A stretch of 64,000 bases of DNA from Parus major (GCF_001522545.3 NC_031770.1:7963321-8027320), one strand, 5' to 3'. Shown: positions 22,561-36,870, counted from the first letter of the stretch. Numbers and translations: made by a program. The notes: generated by a model not told the origin, from the letters alone.

Positions 22561-25500
22561 CCAGAAAAACAGGATTTGGAGAATCTCAGGTGGGAACCAT
22601 GGAGAAATGGGTGCCTCAGCAGGGAGGTGAGACCAGGAGGAGAAACTTCTGCCCAGTCTTCCTGTCAATATATGTAAATCAACAATAACCCAGCCTTATG
22701 AAGGGTGTGTGAGGAAGTAAAATGATGTGTTGCCATGAGAATAAACAGCAGCCAAAACTCAGGACAGGCTTGGAAATAAAAAGTCCAAGGTGTAACTTTT
22801 TCATTCCTTGCTTTGTACGTCCATATTTGGACACACAGGGAACAGAATAGAAGAGAAAATCCTTTTCCCTGAGTCCCACAGAGGAATATGCACCTGAGAG
22901 TGCAGGAAATTTGTGACTTGTCCAGGGGTTTTACTGGCCACTATTTCTTCTTCCCCCAGGGATGTCACAATGCCAATGGAGTGATGAAGCCATGAGTATA
23001 AACAAAATATGACTCACATCTGCTTTAGGATATGTCTATATTACTACCAATTTATTTTTTGCTAATTATTACATTTGAATTCATTCTCTGTTCATCACCA
23101 GACATAGTTTTGCAGCCTGCCACTCTGATGGTGCCAAGTTTGAAGCCTACCACCTCAGTTTTGCAGCAGATAACACGTCTGGATCCAGCCTCCTTGCAAG
23201 CACGGTGAAGATGCCATCTATCCCAGCAGCAGTGAAAAGATGAGGTGACAATGCATGATTTTGCCCTCAACTGTCCTGCTGTGAAGTGGAGCTAATCTCC
23301 TGGAGAAGTTACGCCTGCAGGATAAGCTGTGTGTGGGCTGTGAGGATCTCATCTGTGGTACCTTACAGTTTGTGGAGCAGTTTCTTGTTTCCTTGATTTG
23401 GAAGGGGAGAAGGAATCCTGTGGTTAATGACTGCTGTCTGAGCCCCACTAAATTACAGCTACTTATCTAAGTACAGCAGGAAGGCTTCGTTCTTGGCTGG
23501 TGCAGTCACTGGAAATGAATGATCCAGGCTGCCTGTGCTTATTTGCAAGGCCACTTACCTTTGTATAAAAAGCCTTCTGCTAGATCAAAACCACTTTTTC
23601 CTCTCAATGCTATTGTAGAACAGATTCTGATTTTCTCCTTACCTGATGCAAGCCAGTAGCAAGGGAAGTGAAGCTCAGTACTAGGGGTACTTCTCAAAAG
23701 TGCACAACAATTTAGTGGAAGTGCTGAAGTCATGGCCAAAACAACTTGCTCTGTTTTTGAGGGATTTTTTTCCATGGCTTGCCCAATTCTGTGACAGCTT
23801 AGGGTATGTAAAATTAAAGTGGGTGATGCCTGAAGTTCACAACATGTCAGGTAGTATCAGTGCTGATATTTCTTGCCTGAGTTTATGCAGAGCACATTGG
23901 TCTATAGCTACCAGATGGTATTCTCAGGAATTAATGTAAAGCACTTCATGTGCCACATACAACTGCATAAACAGGTTTACAAACTAACCCTGTAAACACC
24001 AAACTGGCAGAGATCTGTGTTGGTATCACTCACTGCTTGCAGCACCACCACTGAGCTCTCCTGGCTTCATCCCAGTTGAAGGAACTCAGTCAAACAGAAG
24101 AATCCCACCAAAGCATCTGGAAGGGACTTCTGATGTGATTTTTTCACTGCTGCAAAGGCTGTTTGGGGTGTGTGGAAAATGTCTTCAGCTCTGAAGAATG
24201 GCACAGTGTAATGTGATAACAAACGCTGTGAAGGTTATCAGTGACACAATCAAATCTATCTGTGGGACAAAGACACTCACTGTACAGCTAATTAAAACTT
24301 GTTTCTTCTCTGCCTGCTCTCATTCACTGGCCATTATTTAGAACTGAGCTGCAAGGCACTGGAGCGGAAAGTTAACTCAATATTTTAAGACTAGCTCTGC
24401 CCAAAACCTTGTCTTGAAAGAAACCACATACTCTTTTTTCTTGTGCATGAATGGCAGATCATGAAGCCATTTTTTGGAAAATTTTCTTTGCTCATAAGGT
24501 CAGTTATAAGACAAGCACCTGGAAAAAACCCAATACAATTGAACAAAAAAAAACCCCAAAGCCACAAACAACCCCCAAACCAAACCACCTAAAAAAGCAC
24601 CACCAGACTCCAAAACTTGCTCTTTTAAAATTTCTTCCAGCTGGTCACATTATTGCAATGGCAATATATAAATATATAAAATGTTTTGGGACTTGTTGAG
24701 GGCTTTCCCATTCCTTCCATGAGGAAGGCATATGTGGGTTGCATCTGCTAATTCCTGGTTTGTACCTCAGGGATGGATTCCCTGCCACTTCTCAAAGGTG
24801 ATGGTGTTGTTGAGTGTCTCCTTCCTCCTTCACTGTGTAAATTCAGGGAGTGGCATAAGGAGATCCTTTCTCCCCAGCTGAAAAGAAGGGATTGTGGGGT
24901 ACTTTTTTTTGGTTTTTTTTGCTGATGGTACCTTTCTGTTGCTTCTTCTTAGTAGCTATGTGATCTTTATGAGATAAAGTAGCTGAGATAAAACGTTGGA
25001 ATTTGGAAGTTTGCTCTTGACTCAGTCAAAATCTGAAGAGTTTGACATTGAGTATGACCAGACTGTGAAATATGAGTAGTGATTCTTGCAAGTGGCCTGT
25101 GACTCTGGTGCACAGAATCTCTGCCTTTTTAGGCAGACATTTAGCTCTATTTCAGTGCCTTCAGGGGCTGGAGAGGTTGCTGAGTCTCTATGTAGCAGTG
25201 CTGGAACTCTAATGGCCTACTTTCCCTTTTTAGAAATGGTCACCCTTCACGTCTCTGAACCTGCCTGGCTTTGGCTCCTGGCCATGAGGTCTTGTCATGC
25301 CTTTTCCACTAGAGTAATGAGACCTTTAGTACCAGAAATATTCCCCTTGTAAGCATTGATCATATCTTCTGATAAATTTAATAGAGTTCAGTTCCATTTT
25401 CTTGCCACAGTTCAGACTCCCTGGCTTAAGTCACTGTGACTTCCAGCAGTCTGTATCTCCATCCCTGCTTTTCAAGGTGTGGATAATGATACTCAGGGTT

Positions 25501-25689
25501 TTGTCTTCCTGTTTTCCATCACGTGGTTTTTTGCAAGCTGTTTTATGCCAGGGACATTTTCCTTATGATAGCTTTGCAGAGTTTCTGGCCTGTGAGGTCT
25601 TGACCTGGGCTGGGAATCCGAGGTGGTTACCTGTTAGATCAGTAACAAAATTAAAATAAATACATTCAAACTCAGAGCTTGCTATGTTC
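22561..25689. other. Intergenic DNA, no gene recognised
   Basis: Apart from the A/C-rich tract at 24530-24614, nothing recognisable: only short frames without family resemblance. Confidence 0.65.
24530..24614. repeat. A/C-rich low-complexity tract
   Basis: Degenerate AAACC/CCAAA sequence like those at 9961-10110 and 32845-32932, in the same orientation. Confidence 0.8.
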
Positions 25690-26030
25690 ACCTCCAAGTT
25701 TTAATACTTGTTCAATTAAGAAAATAGCACATTCCCACGCTGCTACTCAACTTGAATTAAAACATCATAATGTAAATCATATTTTATTAATTTTTTAATT
25801 ACTAGGAAACACATTAGGGAAAAGCCTTTCAGGTAAGGTTCCAAATTTGCAATAGTGATGATCTGAGAGGAAGTGATTGTTTGCCATGAAGTAAATTATG
25901 CATTAGAGGAGCCTTTTAATATTCTTATTTAACATCCAATACTGATATATTTATCAGTCTACAGAAGCTGCAGTACTGTAATATGCAAATCAATTAAATC
26001 TGTAATTAAAGTGAACAATAGGTACATGCA
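25690..26030. promoter_or_regulatory. Candidate conserved enhancer: TAAT sites and POU octamer
   Basis: An AT-rich, non-repetitive block with several TAAT/ATTA homeodomain cores (for example around 25785-25802), a perfect octamer ATGCAAAT at 25983-25990 and TAATTA at 26003-26008. Stop-dense in all frames. The texture resembles vertebrate developmental enhancers, but I cannot test conservation. Confidence 0.3.
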
Positions 26031-26048
26031 CCAGGACTTGTGACAAAA

Positions 26049-26056
<8 letters not shown>

Positions 26057-26084
<28 letters not shown>
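26057..26084. repeat. (TA)14 microsatellite
   Basis: Fourteen uninterrupted TA units, with a TATGTG lead-in. It borders the candidate enhancer block to its left. Confidence 0.95.
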
Positions 26085-29000
26085 ATCTTCAGTTCCCTTG
26101 TATCTCCACTCTGCAGTGACTGATGCTATTCTAAGAACAAAAGAAACCTCTCTGGGCACAGAAGTTGCAGTAAACAGAGTAATTTGGCTGTTAGCCTGTG
26201 CGAGCTGCAGATGATGCATCGCTTCCATTTGCTCTTTTTAAATGTGTCTGTTTATGCTTTGGCCAAGCCCACGCAGAAAAGCTTGGAAGAAAGGGCACAG
26301 TCTTCACACCAGTCACATTCTCTGGCAGAATGAGAACCACGTGGTGACAACTGAGAAAATAGGTGGCAGTGCCATGCAGGACCCAGGCAGCTGGATTTAC
26401 ATCAGTGACCAAGAGGCAGCAGTTTCCAATGAATGTTTGGCTCTCTGTGTTTGCTGTGTGCCATTTGCAGCAGTATTTTTCTCAAGCAGGCAAAAGCCAA
26501 GAATTCCCTTGCTCAATAAGCCAGTACCAGCTAGAATGCCTGGGTGATGAAAGTTGTGGAGGTTTTTCCCCTTTCCTGAGGTACCTAAATAGGAGCTATC
26601 CACCAGAGAATACTGCCCTTCCTTTCCTGTTGAAGAAGCAGCTGGATCCTTATATCTGCTCTCTACAATGTCAGGTTAAATCCTTCCCAGTGGCTTGGAA
26701 CAAAGTGGCAAAGTGACTCTGACTTCTTCAGAACCACAGAAGTAAAGTCTAACACAGATGCCCTACATGATGCTGAAGCACAGAAGGTCTCTGTGCTGGC
26801 TGTCATCCTGGAAACAACGAGAAGGAAAAGCAGGAAACTGCTCCCTGTGCTACAGCCCCTTGGGTAGAGAACCCTGATAAGAACCCTGATACACCCACAT
26901 TCCCTGGGTCTGGCTCCATGACTTTCCACAGAGTACATCATGTACCAGTGGACAGAGCAAAACTACACCCAGCCTTCCTTGCCATTCCCAGAATTTAGGA
27001 GAATATCTGTAGCTGTCCATCTCCAGCATCATATAACTCTTGATGGGCTCTCACTATGTGGGCTGCTACTTCATATTTTTTTCTCTTTTCCATTGGTCTG
27101 TTGTAAATGGAGGAAAACCAGACAAGTGCAGGCAATCCTAAGTTTGTCATCAGGAGTAATTTGGAATGGGTTTTAATATGGTGTAGAGGAGGGATAGAAA
27201 GACAATATTTTTCTGGCTTCTTGTGCTTTAAGCTGGGAAATCAGAACAGTAATCCTAGGACCCTCTGAGCCTGGTTTGTCTCATGGCAGCCCCAGGGATA
27301 TCCCAGGAATATGTGGCAGATTCTGCCTGCATTCTGCATTGGCAGACTTCAAGAGATCTCTGCTTTTGATTCTTGGTTCAAGTGTGGTATTTATGGCTGG
27401 GTTTGCTTGTAAAAAGAGTCTTTGAAGGTTATTTTGGGGACTTTCCCCCTGAAGTAGAGATATTACAATAGTATCTTGGACAATTTATTTTTCAAACTTG
27501 GTTGATTGTAAAGCAAACAGTGAGTTTGAATCCAAGTGATACTTTTCAGATTGTATCTGAATTGAGACTAGTTCATATTCATATAGCTGAGCTACCTCAG
27601 TCAAATGAAATACAGATTCCTTTCTTGCCCTAACTTCTTTTATAAAGAAATAAGATAAAAAAAAAACCCAAGTAAAGTAAAATCAGAAAGAAAACAATGT
27701 CTTTGTCACAATATTTGCCCAGAGTTCAGGTCCACTTGAGATATTACTTAATCTCTAAACTAGAATATTTGTCCACAAGTAGACAGTTAGGTGGAATTTC
27801 CTGTAATTTGTAATTTTTTGTTAGTTATTCATGCTATTTACAGGTTGCACAGAGTACAGTATCATCCCTAGGGTCCTGTTTTATGAGTTTACTAAAATTA
27901 AGTTTGGAGAGTTTTCCAGCCAGAAGGAACACAATAAAATAAGTAGGGAAGGATAACCTTTCATCTTCAACTTGCATTTCTAATCCATGTAATTTTTATT
28001 TTATTTTTTTTTAATTTTCTTTCCTCAAACATTTCTATTTCCCTCCTCCTTCCCCCTGTACACCCACATGAGCCCTGGTTTGAAGTCCTCCATGTGAAGA
28101 ACAGCCCACAGCTGCCCTTCCAGATGCACCACACCTGTGATTCTGATTTTGTGGTGGTGGCAGAAAGAGGGAAACAACCCAAAACCCAGCAGTATTGGAA
28201 AGCAGTTTTCCTGCTTGCCTTCTTTGTGGTTGCCTGACACACCCTCAATAAACAAGACAAGGGAAGGGTGTTCCTTGCATTTAAGGTATGTTGGGAACTC
28301 CGTGCTAAATGACATCTTCAGCAACCACTGTGCTGGGAAATCTTTGTTTTCAGGCTTACATTTTGAAGGTCACTTGTAGGCTGAGGATCCTAGTGGATCA
28401 GGGCGGAGAGTTCAACAGTGGAGTAGCTATAGGATGTAAAACCACTTTTTCTAGTTAGCTTGCTGGTTTTGTTTTCTGATTTGCTGGGATTTCATCCTGG
28501 TGGGTCGTACTTGTTGGCTTTTGCCTGTATGCTTGTCTTTTTCAAAAAAATTAAAACTCTTTTGTGCAAAGAATGTTATTATATGAAAGACTTTTTGTAT
28601 GGGAAACTTTCACCTGTCTTTTAGTGGGAGGATTGATTAATAAATTTAAAGAATGAAGATGGAATTTTGGATAGGTGGTGAGATGAATCATCGTATGGGA
28701 GAGAGATTAAAAAATGCCATGGGATTTTTGAGTACAATTTCCAATGGAAGTTTCTCTACTTCTGTGTTATTATGAGAAGTTTTAACTTGTAATTTCAGTC
28801 TTCTGGCCCCAGAGCACTCCAGGCTGTGACAAGATCTGTTTCCAGAAGCAGAAGGTGGTGGTAGAAGCGATGAGTACTTTCCCCAGTCCTTGAGAGATAC
28901 TTGGAGCTGTTAGCTGGCTCATTTTCACCTTGGAGACCATAATGTCACTCCTGGAATTGCTGTTTGCTTCTGTTCTCTGAAAAGGGGATGGTAGTGGAAG

Positions 29001-32000
29001 CACAGAGGGAAAATGAGGGTCTAGAGGCCCTCTACTCCTGTAGAACAGCTGGGTAAGAAACAGATGTTTGTCTGTGGGCAGGTGCAGCTGAAATCTCTTC
29101 TGCCCTACAGCACTGATAGGGAAGGAGCAATTAATTAAAAAAGAGTGGGCAAATCCACCAATATAGGACAGAAAACTCTTCAGTGTAGTATTAGTTCATA
29201 ATGTAGGGTAGATTTTCTTTTGCAGTATTTCTTTTCAGATTGTCTTTCTAGAACAAAATGAAAATTTCCTGGGGTTTGAGTATCTTCTGTCTGTAAAACA
29301 TGATTTTTTGATCTTGGTTTTACTTACTGGGTGTTTCTTTGCTGTCTTTTGTGATATCTTCCCAGTAGATGGTAAGCTTTGTGGTATGGAAATGACAACT
29401 GAAATGCACTTTATCCTTGAATTCAGTATTTCTGGGGCAGCACGTTTTCATGTGCAGAAAGGAAGGCTGACTTAAACATGGCTCAAGAAGTGGAAAATAG
29501 AGGTATATCATACTCTTGTCAAAATCTGAAGGAAAAATAAGCATTCTCTCACAGAAGTCTTACATACTTATGGAACCTGAGTGTTTTGTTTGGGCTTTTA
29601 GATGTGTTTTTGAGATTTTTTTTTTGGAGTGGCACACATCTTTCCTCATCTAGCATTTTATTAACACTATTCTTTATCATGAATGCCATATGACTGCATA
29701 TCCTGGTTAATCTTCCCAACAACTTTGCAAGGTCACCTGGGGCACTCTCTGCACTACTTTAAAATAATAAATTCCTCTCTTAGTGCTATGCTGCAGTGAC
29801 CATCTCAAAAAAAAAATGAGAGAACTTAGTGGAACACAAAGTGACAATCCACTCTCCTAAAACAAAATCCCCTAAAAAAATATCATGACATCTGGGGGAT
29901 GGATTGGAATTCTTCTCATGAAATGACTCATGACCACAGCTAAAACACCTAATTTAGTACTCCATAAAGTTCTGTTCATTGCAAAATTTTCAGATTTTTA
30001 AATTTTAGGACTAGCATTGTATGCTACAACTAAATTTCACCGCTCTCCAGGATTCTGGGTCAGCACAGACTCTTTTGGCTAAAGGAAAATGATTTTCTTC
30101 TGAACTTCTCTGCTTCTGAATAGCTTAGAACTCACAGCTCTGCTTTCCTAATGAGTTTGTCTTAGTTCATGAGGGTAAAGTAAAGGTTATACATTCCAAG
30201 CAAGGCTTTATATTATTCCCAGCTATGAAATGAACTTATTTGAGAGGAACCTGAATTATGGAAGGAAGAAGGATGTAAAAAATTAGATTCTTGGTCCAGT
30301 TTCGAGATCTTTGTTTATAACTTCATGGGCTATTGTGATTTTTATTGTTAGCAATATGGATGCCATTTCATGTAAGTGTTTATTTTGATTTATAGTGCAC
30401 CCTGGATTGTCAATTGGAATAAGGCATGCCAAAATTAAAAAAATAAATTATATAGGAGTAAAGAAGTGTCTTGATCCTCACACAGCAATATCCATGTTAG
30501 AGTTGTTAATATCAAACTATGATTAACAAATCAAATTAAGTCCATGCTGGCAAGAGAAGAGAGTATGCTCATCTTGGTAAGTAGGACTATTAATTGTGTG
30601 ATGCTAAGCTTCAGGATTTATCCTATATCTTCTTCCAAAGTATGCACCAGCACTATCTAAATTTTACTTCTGGGAAGCTGGTCTGTTAATCTATGAAAGC
30701 AATGAAAAATTCTGGTTGTTTTTGTAGCAAAAATTCTTTTTTAAGAATAAAATTAAGAATGTCTGTAATTTTTTTGCAGATTAGACCTTCTGTTGTACTC
30801 TTCAAGGAATATTTTTCTACTTTTGCTACAGGAAAAAGTTGATTATTAGACTACAGATGTCTGAATTGCTTTAAAAGCATAAATATATTTGTTGCCTTGT
30901 ATGTCTGTTACAACTGTTTGGGTTTTGTTTTTTCTTGAAAAGAAAATTCATATGAAGATGTGTAAATAAAAGGAAGAATGCTGATGGGATATTCATGAAC
31001 TGCTCTGCCTGGAGAACTTTGAATCAACTGTGTTACCTCATAGCAAAGTGAAAATATTTCAAATACTGAAAAGGCTCAGAAAATAATTCTGCAGTGATTT
31101 CAAACTTGGTATTTTTTAAAAAAAGAATTTTCTAATATTGGTCCTTGAAAACTCCTATGCATTATGCAGGTAGTAAGAATATAATATTTTCATGTGTGAA
31201 TCAATAGTATTTCCTACAAAAGTAAAAAGAGATAAAAATTCTCCTGGAGAGCAACAGCTGATCCATAAAAGATAAACAAGCGTGTGGGTTTTGTAAATCT
31301 TTTGAGAAGAGAATTGATGTTCCTCTCTAACCTAAATACAATGACAAGAAGAAAATGTAGCCCAAATAGGTTCTACAGGCAAGCCTGGCACTCGGGAGAG
31401 CAAAGGCAGAGGAAATATATGGGCAGCAACACGTGCTTCCACGAGCTACCACTGCACTCAGATGAACATGGATGTGTTTTATTTACACAGTGAGGAAAGG
31501 AGAGCATATAGACTGCTAGCTAGGAGGATTTATTTTTTTTTCCCTTCATCTAACACCATGAGATGCACCTAAATATTTCAGTACCTGATTTAGACCTTAA
31601 TCCCTAGGACTGTGTTTTACCCCAAGCCTTCACTTTAAGGAGGTGACACATTTTCAGGACTGGGTGTGAGGGGGGAAGTGAGAAGACCTGTTCCTCATTC
31701 TGTCATGGAGCTGTTTGGTGAACTTGGAGCAGTTGTTTAATTTCCTTGTGCTTGTGAGAAACTCAGTGGAAAATCTTGTATGTTAGGGATGTGTAATCCC
31801 TACTTAATATTTATGGATGCAAATTTACCCAGAGTTGCCATCTGCTTGTATGCACAAGACCTAAAGAACTTTATGCAGTAAAACACCGGGGTTTGGGTGT
31901 GTTTAATGCTGGCATTCTGAACTTGTGTAAGTCTTTGCAAGGAATTTTAGCTGGAGCTGCTCTTATGCAATAAATGAGTCCTATCCCATCGATTTAATAG

Positions 32001-32844
32001 TATGTACAGAACAGTTTAGGGAAAACAGTTAAGAAAGAAGTGATCTGAAATGAGAGCAGGATATAAACTCATGTGCTCAGATTTAGCTTTGATGCCAACA
32101 GTCAGGCAGCTCTCTTGAGAGTGGAAGTGGATCCCAAGGATCCCTGTGAGTCAGGAATTTGATTTGGACTCTCTTGGAAAAGACAGTGTCTGAGCATCTC
32201 CTGCCATTCTTTTGATGTGGCTGATCAGAAGAAAGCTCCATGTACAGAACAAATGACCCTCTTCCCCCAACAACCCCATGCCTGTTTTCTCAGCTGACAC
32301 TTGACCAGACCTGAACCTGTGTAGATTGTGAGCTTTGGAGAGATAAAAAGACAAATAATGCTGTAGGGAGAGGAAACAGGTCAGATTTTTTTAACTCTGA
32401 CATTGCTGTTACTTCACTGGTTTTGAAGTCTTAGCCAATGTAAGAAAAAGAAATCATTGTAGAGCTGAGGCAAAAGAAGGGATTTACAGCCCAATATGAA
32501 TCAAGTGCAAACCACAGGGAACTTCAGCACAAAATCTGCCAGAAAGATCTGTTTCCAAGGCATGGGGTATTTTTTTTTTAATGCATTTCCTATGCCCATT
32601 TGACTGGACAGGAAATCAAATGAAAATCACATGTAGTAGTAATAGCTCAAGAGGTGGATCACTGATGAAGAAAATATTGAAGAAAATTATTACTTTCACA
32701 AGATTTATGCATCTTCTCCCTTCCCATTCTGCCTCCCAACTATGCCCACTCTTTAATCTGTTTAGATGATTAAAACCAAGAGACAGACAGATTTAGCAAG
32801 GCCTGCTAAATCCAGGGGAAAAAAGGGATGGAATGAAAAATAGC
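26085..32844. other. Intergenic DNA, no gene recognised
   Basis: Moderately AT-rich. Overlapping short frames at 26.2-27.2 kb and 28.0-28.4 kb lie on both strands without domains. A T-rich stretch lies near 27995-28020. A weak MIR-like fragment is listed separately. Confidence 0.65.
31711..31765 (+). mobile_element. Possible MIR-type SINE fossil (weak)
   Basis: The order of words TG(T)GAACTTGGAGCAGTTGTTTAATTTCC followed by TGTGCTT recalls the MIR core (tgtgaccttgggcaagtcacttaacctctctgtgcctcag). Identity is low and the match is by eye. MIR copies in birds are rare and old, so this is tentative. Confidence 0.25.
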
Positions 32845-32932
32845 AAAAAAAAACCAAACCAAAACAACAACAAAAATTAAAAAAAACTCAACAACAAAAA
32901 ACCAACAAACCAAAACAAAACAAAAAACCCCA
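32845..32932. repeat. A/C-rich low-complexity tract
   Basis: Degenerate CAAA/CAACAA/CCAAA sequence, nearly free of T on the + strand. Third tract of this type in the window, all in the same orientation. Confidence 0.85.
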
Positions 32933-34218
32933 AGTCATCACAAATGGCAGCCCAAGCAAAAAGCCAACACTTTTGCCTCTGGAGGTGAGACAGTTTTTGT
33001 GAGTTTTTCTCTTTCCTTAAACTAAACAAATAAATAAGTACTTTAATGAGTCTTGTTCACAAGGAAGCTGGTGGTTGTAATAATATCTCCCCTTCACCCA
33101 GAGCAGAGTTCTATCCTGTTTCCTTTCACACACATGGCAAAGGTCAGCTATTGAGCATGACTTGTCTTTGCTACTGTGGGAGTCTGTGTCTCTCTGCTAC
33201 TGCCTACTACTGTTTCAGTCTCAAGTGTTTATTTCTTTTTTTTTTTTAAGGCTTCAGGATTCCAAGATTATTGGGAGAGGAAATATATCAAAAAAAGGAG
33301 CCCACAAACAAGGTTAAAAGCATGAATGATGATTTGAAGAGAGAAATGGAAAGGGGAGGAGAAAAAAATGGGAGGGGGGATCAGTCCAATTTTCTTTGGA
33401 GAGGTATTGCATTGTTGGGGCTGTCTGGCAGTGTTCCAGGGCTTCAATTGAAAGTGAATTTCTTTTATTGAATTCCATCCAGAGATATCATAACCTCAAA
33501 AGGCTACTATTACCCAGAGGGTTTCAGATGAAACCATCTGAGCGTGACTTTGGAAATGCAAGAAGTCACAATTGTTGTTTGACAGCATGGGACCTGTCAA
33601 GGACCCTCTTTCCAGACAATTGTTTACATAAGCCTTTCACCCACCCTATTGAGGTGAAAACACTTCCATTGCAGGCCTTTTTACCTCAGAAGGTGCAGAG
33701 CGAAATAAAAAAAGAAAAAAAAGGTCAAAAAGGCATGGTGAGCTCCACAAAACCATCCCATGCCTTGACAAGCAATATTTAACCATTGGCTTTTTAAATG
33801 GGCATTGGAAGGCAGTGAAAGAATTCTAGGTTTCAATTAACCAAGTTACTCCTCTTGTAGTGATAATTATAATAAAACAGAATGGCAAGTAAAACAATAG
33901 TTTGAAAAAGACATTAAAAAAAATGCAGCCACAAACCTTAGCAAAACCAGTATGCAGAAGGTGACTGGGAAGCTGATGAGACACATCACGGACCCTCAGC
34001 TTTCCCTGAGGATGGAAGAGTGAAACACAACCAGTTCTGGTGGGAACAGCTGTCATGTAAGCTCTCGCTGGGTGAGGTGATGGGGCTGAGAAAACTTGAA
34101 GGTGAGTGGCATCCTTCCTTCAGCTTCTGGAGAGCAACATGCCAGGAATCTTACTAGAGACATCCAGAGTTAGTTGCTAGTTTGGAAGTTTTGGCTGGTC
34201 TCCATAGATGCTGTGATA

Positions 34219-34235
34219 GTGTGTGTGTGTGTGTG
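34219..34235. repeat. (GT)8 microsatellite
   Basis: Short uninterrupted GT run. Confidence 0.95.
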
Positions 34236-36689
34236 AGTGCACATTTTCAACAGATCTTGGGGTTTTGGCTGCTGATAGACTATGTGTAGAGCCCAAAGTG
34301 GAGTTGTAATGATACTCCCACACTTACTAGGAGGTTTTGATGCAAGAGGAATCAATGTATGGGGTGTGTAGCGCATGTCTTTTACTGAGGACAAAAGAAA
34401 GCAGCAGAAAGATTAGTTGGTTGTGTTTTGATATGAGCTCCACTCCCAGACTGTCTGTCAAGAGGGCAGAGAAGTGTACAGTGAAAAGGGGAGGAAATCA
34501 TAAAGCATGCAGTAGGCAGGCTGCATAAAACACTTGGGGGAGGCAAATGGAAATAAATTTGACAAAGATCTGGTAAGAAGAAAAATACATAAAAGTGGCA
34601 TGTGGGAGAAAGTGATGGAAAGCCCAAAGGAAGTACAACGTTTTCCTTGTGTACAGTCACAACACAGCGTGGTTCTAGGTGTGGGGGGAGCTCTGGTTGA
34701 CAGTGATGCAGCAGTGGACAAGCTACTTCAGAAATCTTTTGGGAGCACTTTGGTGACCAAAAGACAAGCTGCACTTCAACTGCACAATGTGGGTGAGAAG
34801 ATAAATGTCTTATGATTCACTGCTCAGCAAAATCCCTGGTGGAGCTGAAAATACCTTTAAAAATTTCCTTCAGTGTCAAGCCTTTCTAGGAGAAAAAAAA
34901 AGAAAAGGAGAGTAAATGAAACATTTTTCTTACGTTTGTCTTCAAGCAGGAGAGACAAGATGTAGGTGTGACATTGATCCATTTGAATTCCTCAATACAC
35001 CCACAAGCACTTGTAAGTTTTGTTTTACAGAGTGTGAGATCAAGATAAGAAGTTTGATGAACTGTTGATGAACAGTTCGTGGAGCAAAGTGTTTCAGACC
35101 ACATTTAGGACAGAATGGTGAGTGTCAGATGAATGTAGATATGTGGTGGAATAATGGATGTTGTGTGGAAAACAACATTAACATGATAACATCCCTAAGT
35201 CCCCAGAAGCCAAAATATTTTTTTTTTATGTGCAAAGCAGAAAACAAAGCTGAGGAGTAACTTTACTAGACAGAGAATGTGTGAACAAAAGGACAGTTCA
35301 AAAAGGAGAACATGTGTACATTTACCTGTCTGCAGAGAATCTTAATTTATAGAACTACTGCATGCTGAAAGGCATTCTTTATATAAAACTTTCAACTCCA
35401 GTCCTTGAAACTTTTTGAGTACAAGAAATTATGCTGGCAAACCAGAAAGGCTGAAGAAAATGGAAGATAAAAAGCAAGGAATACGCCAGTTGTTTGCCAG
35501 ATTAAAAAGAGAAACTTGTAAAGGAACATAAGAAGTTTGGGAAATGTAATGAGACTTCCCTATAAGGTTAGAAAAAAACTCAAGGGAAGTTATAAAAATT
35601 ATTTACTTTGAGGTTCTGTTGGTAATCTCTCCCCAGTATTGTATTCTCTATCTAGACACTGCTAATTTATCAGTCTGCTTAGGACTGGCTATTTGCTCCA
35701 GGTCATTCAGACGCATCAAAAAGGAAACAGGGAAGAATGTTATGCAGGGAAAATATGCCCTTAAGGAGTTACAGATTATTGATGGTAAAATTCCCCCATA
35801 TTTTAGGACTGCATTTGGAAACTTTGGAACAGACCATTGCAGACAAAAACTGATGTCTGCTGTCTGTGAGCACAGCGATGCAAAGACTGTGACAGTGTAC
35901 AGAACTGCACAGAGAGAGGTTTCTTGGGACAAAAAGCTTGTATTTCTTAATGCTGAGTAGGGTTTTGAATTCTAAGTGGAGAAACATATTGATGAGCACT
36001 CAAACAGCACTGTAGTAAAGTGAAAAATCCAGTTCTATTGGAAGTTAGTCAATATACAAGATACAATAGCATATGGAACAGACGCTGGAGTTCTGCTGCA
36101 AGAATACTAATTCTGGATATGTGCCTGATCCAGATGTCCTTTCATAAAAACAAGAGTTGCAGTTATCATCTTGGAAGCTACAGTAAATCCATAAATATAA
36201 TAACACTCAGCAAGAGCAGGAAACGTACCAGTGGCAAATTTGCAAGGCATTTGTTGCTCTTTAACTCCCTATTTAAGCAGGCATAATTTTGTTGATCGTG
36301 CCTTTACTTCTGTCAGGAGAGGACTTTAGCATTGCTAATCTCTTCTAATTAATGAAAACAATCATATCTTAGTTGCAGTGAACTGTATGAGCTGGGTAAT
36401 GAAAGTGTGAGAAATCTGAGAGGGTGAGTTTGTGCAAGAGAGAGCTGCTGCTAACTGTGCCAGTCTCTCAGTAGGGAAAACCAATATTTTCCTGTGGTAA
36501 TCTGGAGTATGAAGATCAGTGGTTTTATTTTCTGTGAAGTGTGTCCTCATCAACAATAGGAAAAATTATTATGGCAGAGAATGTGTCAATTGATTTCACT
36601 GACTGGGAGCCTACAGGTGTTAGTCCCACTGAGGCATTGTCTTGTCTTCCTACAGTTGTTGGAAGTTATAAATACAATATTCCTCTGTG

Positions 36690-36870
36690 ATATACTTCCT
36701 CCCTCAGTACATTATGTCAGGCTGTAATAACAAAACATGATCTGTAAACATATTTTTCAACAAAAGGATTCCTGGCAGAAGAAAAGTGGTAATTTTGTAT
36801 TATGTTAATTGTTATCAGTATGCTAATGAATATATTTTCCAAGCCAGTACATGTTACACGTGTGATCTGT
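36690..36870. promoter_or_regulatory. Candidate conserved non-coding element
   Basis: An AT-rich, non-repetitive block with TTAATTGTTATCA (homeodomain plus GATA-like core) and ATGCTAAT at 36820-36827, an octamer variant, a few bases on. Listed on motif texture alone. Confidence 0.22.

Noticed and set aside
34382..34774. 130-codon minus-strand frame
   Set aside because: No recognisable domain; overlaps another minus frame and a plus frame of similar length.
35619..35960. 113-codon plus-strand frame
   Set aside because: No family resemblance, shadow frames on the minus strand, no promoter or polyadenylation context.
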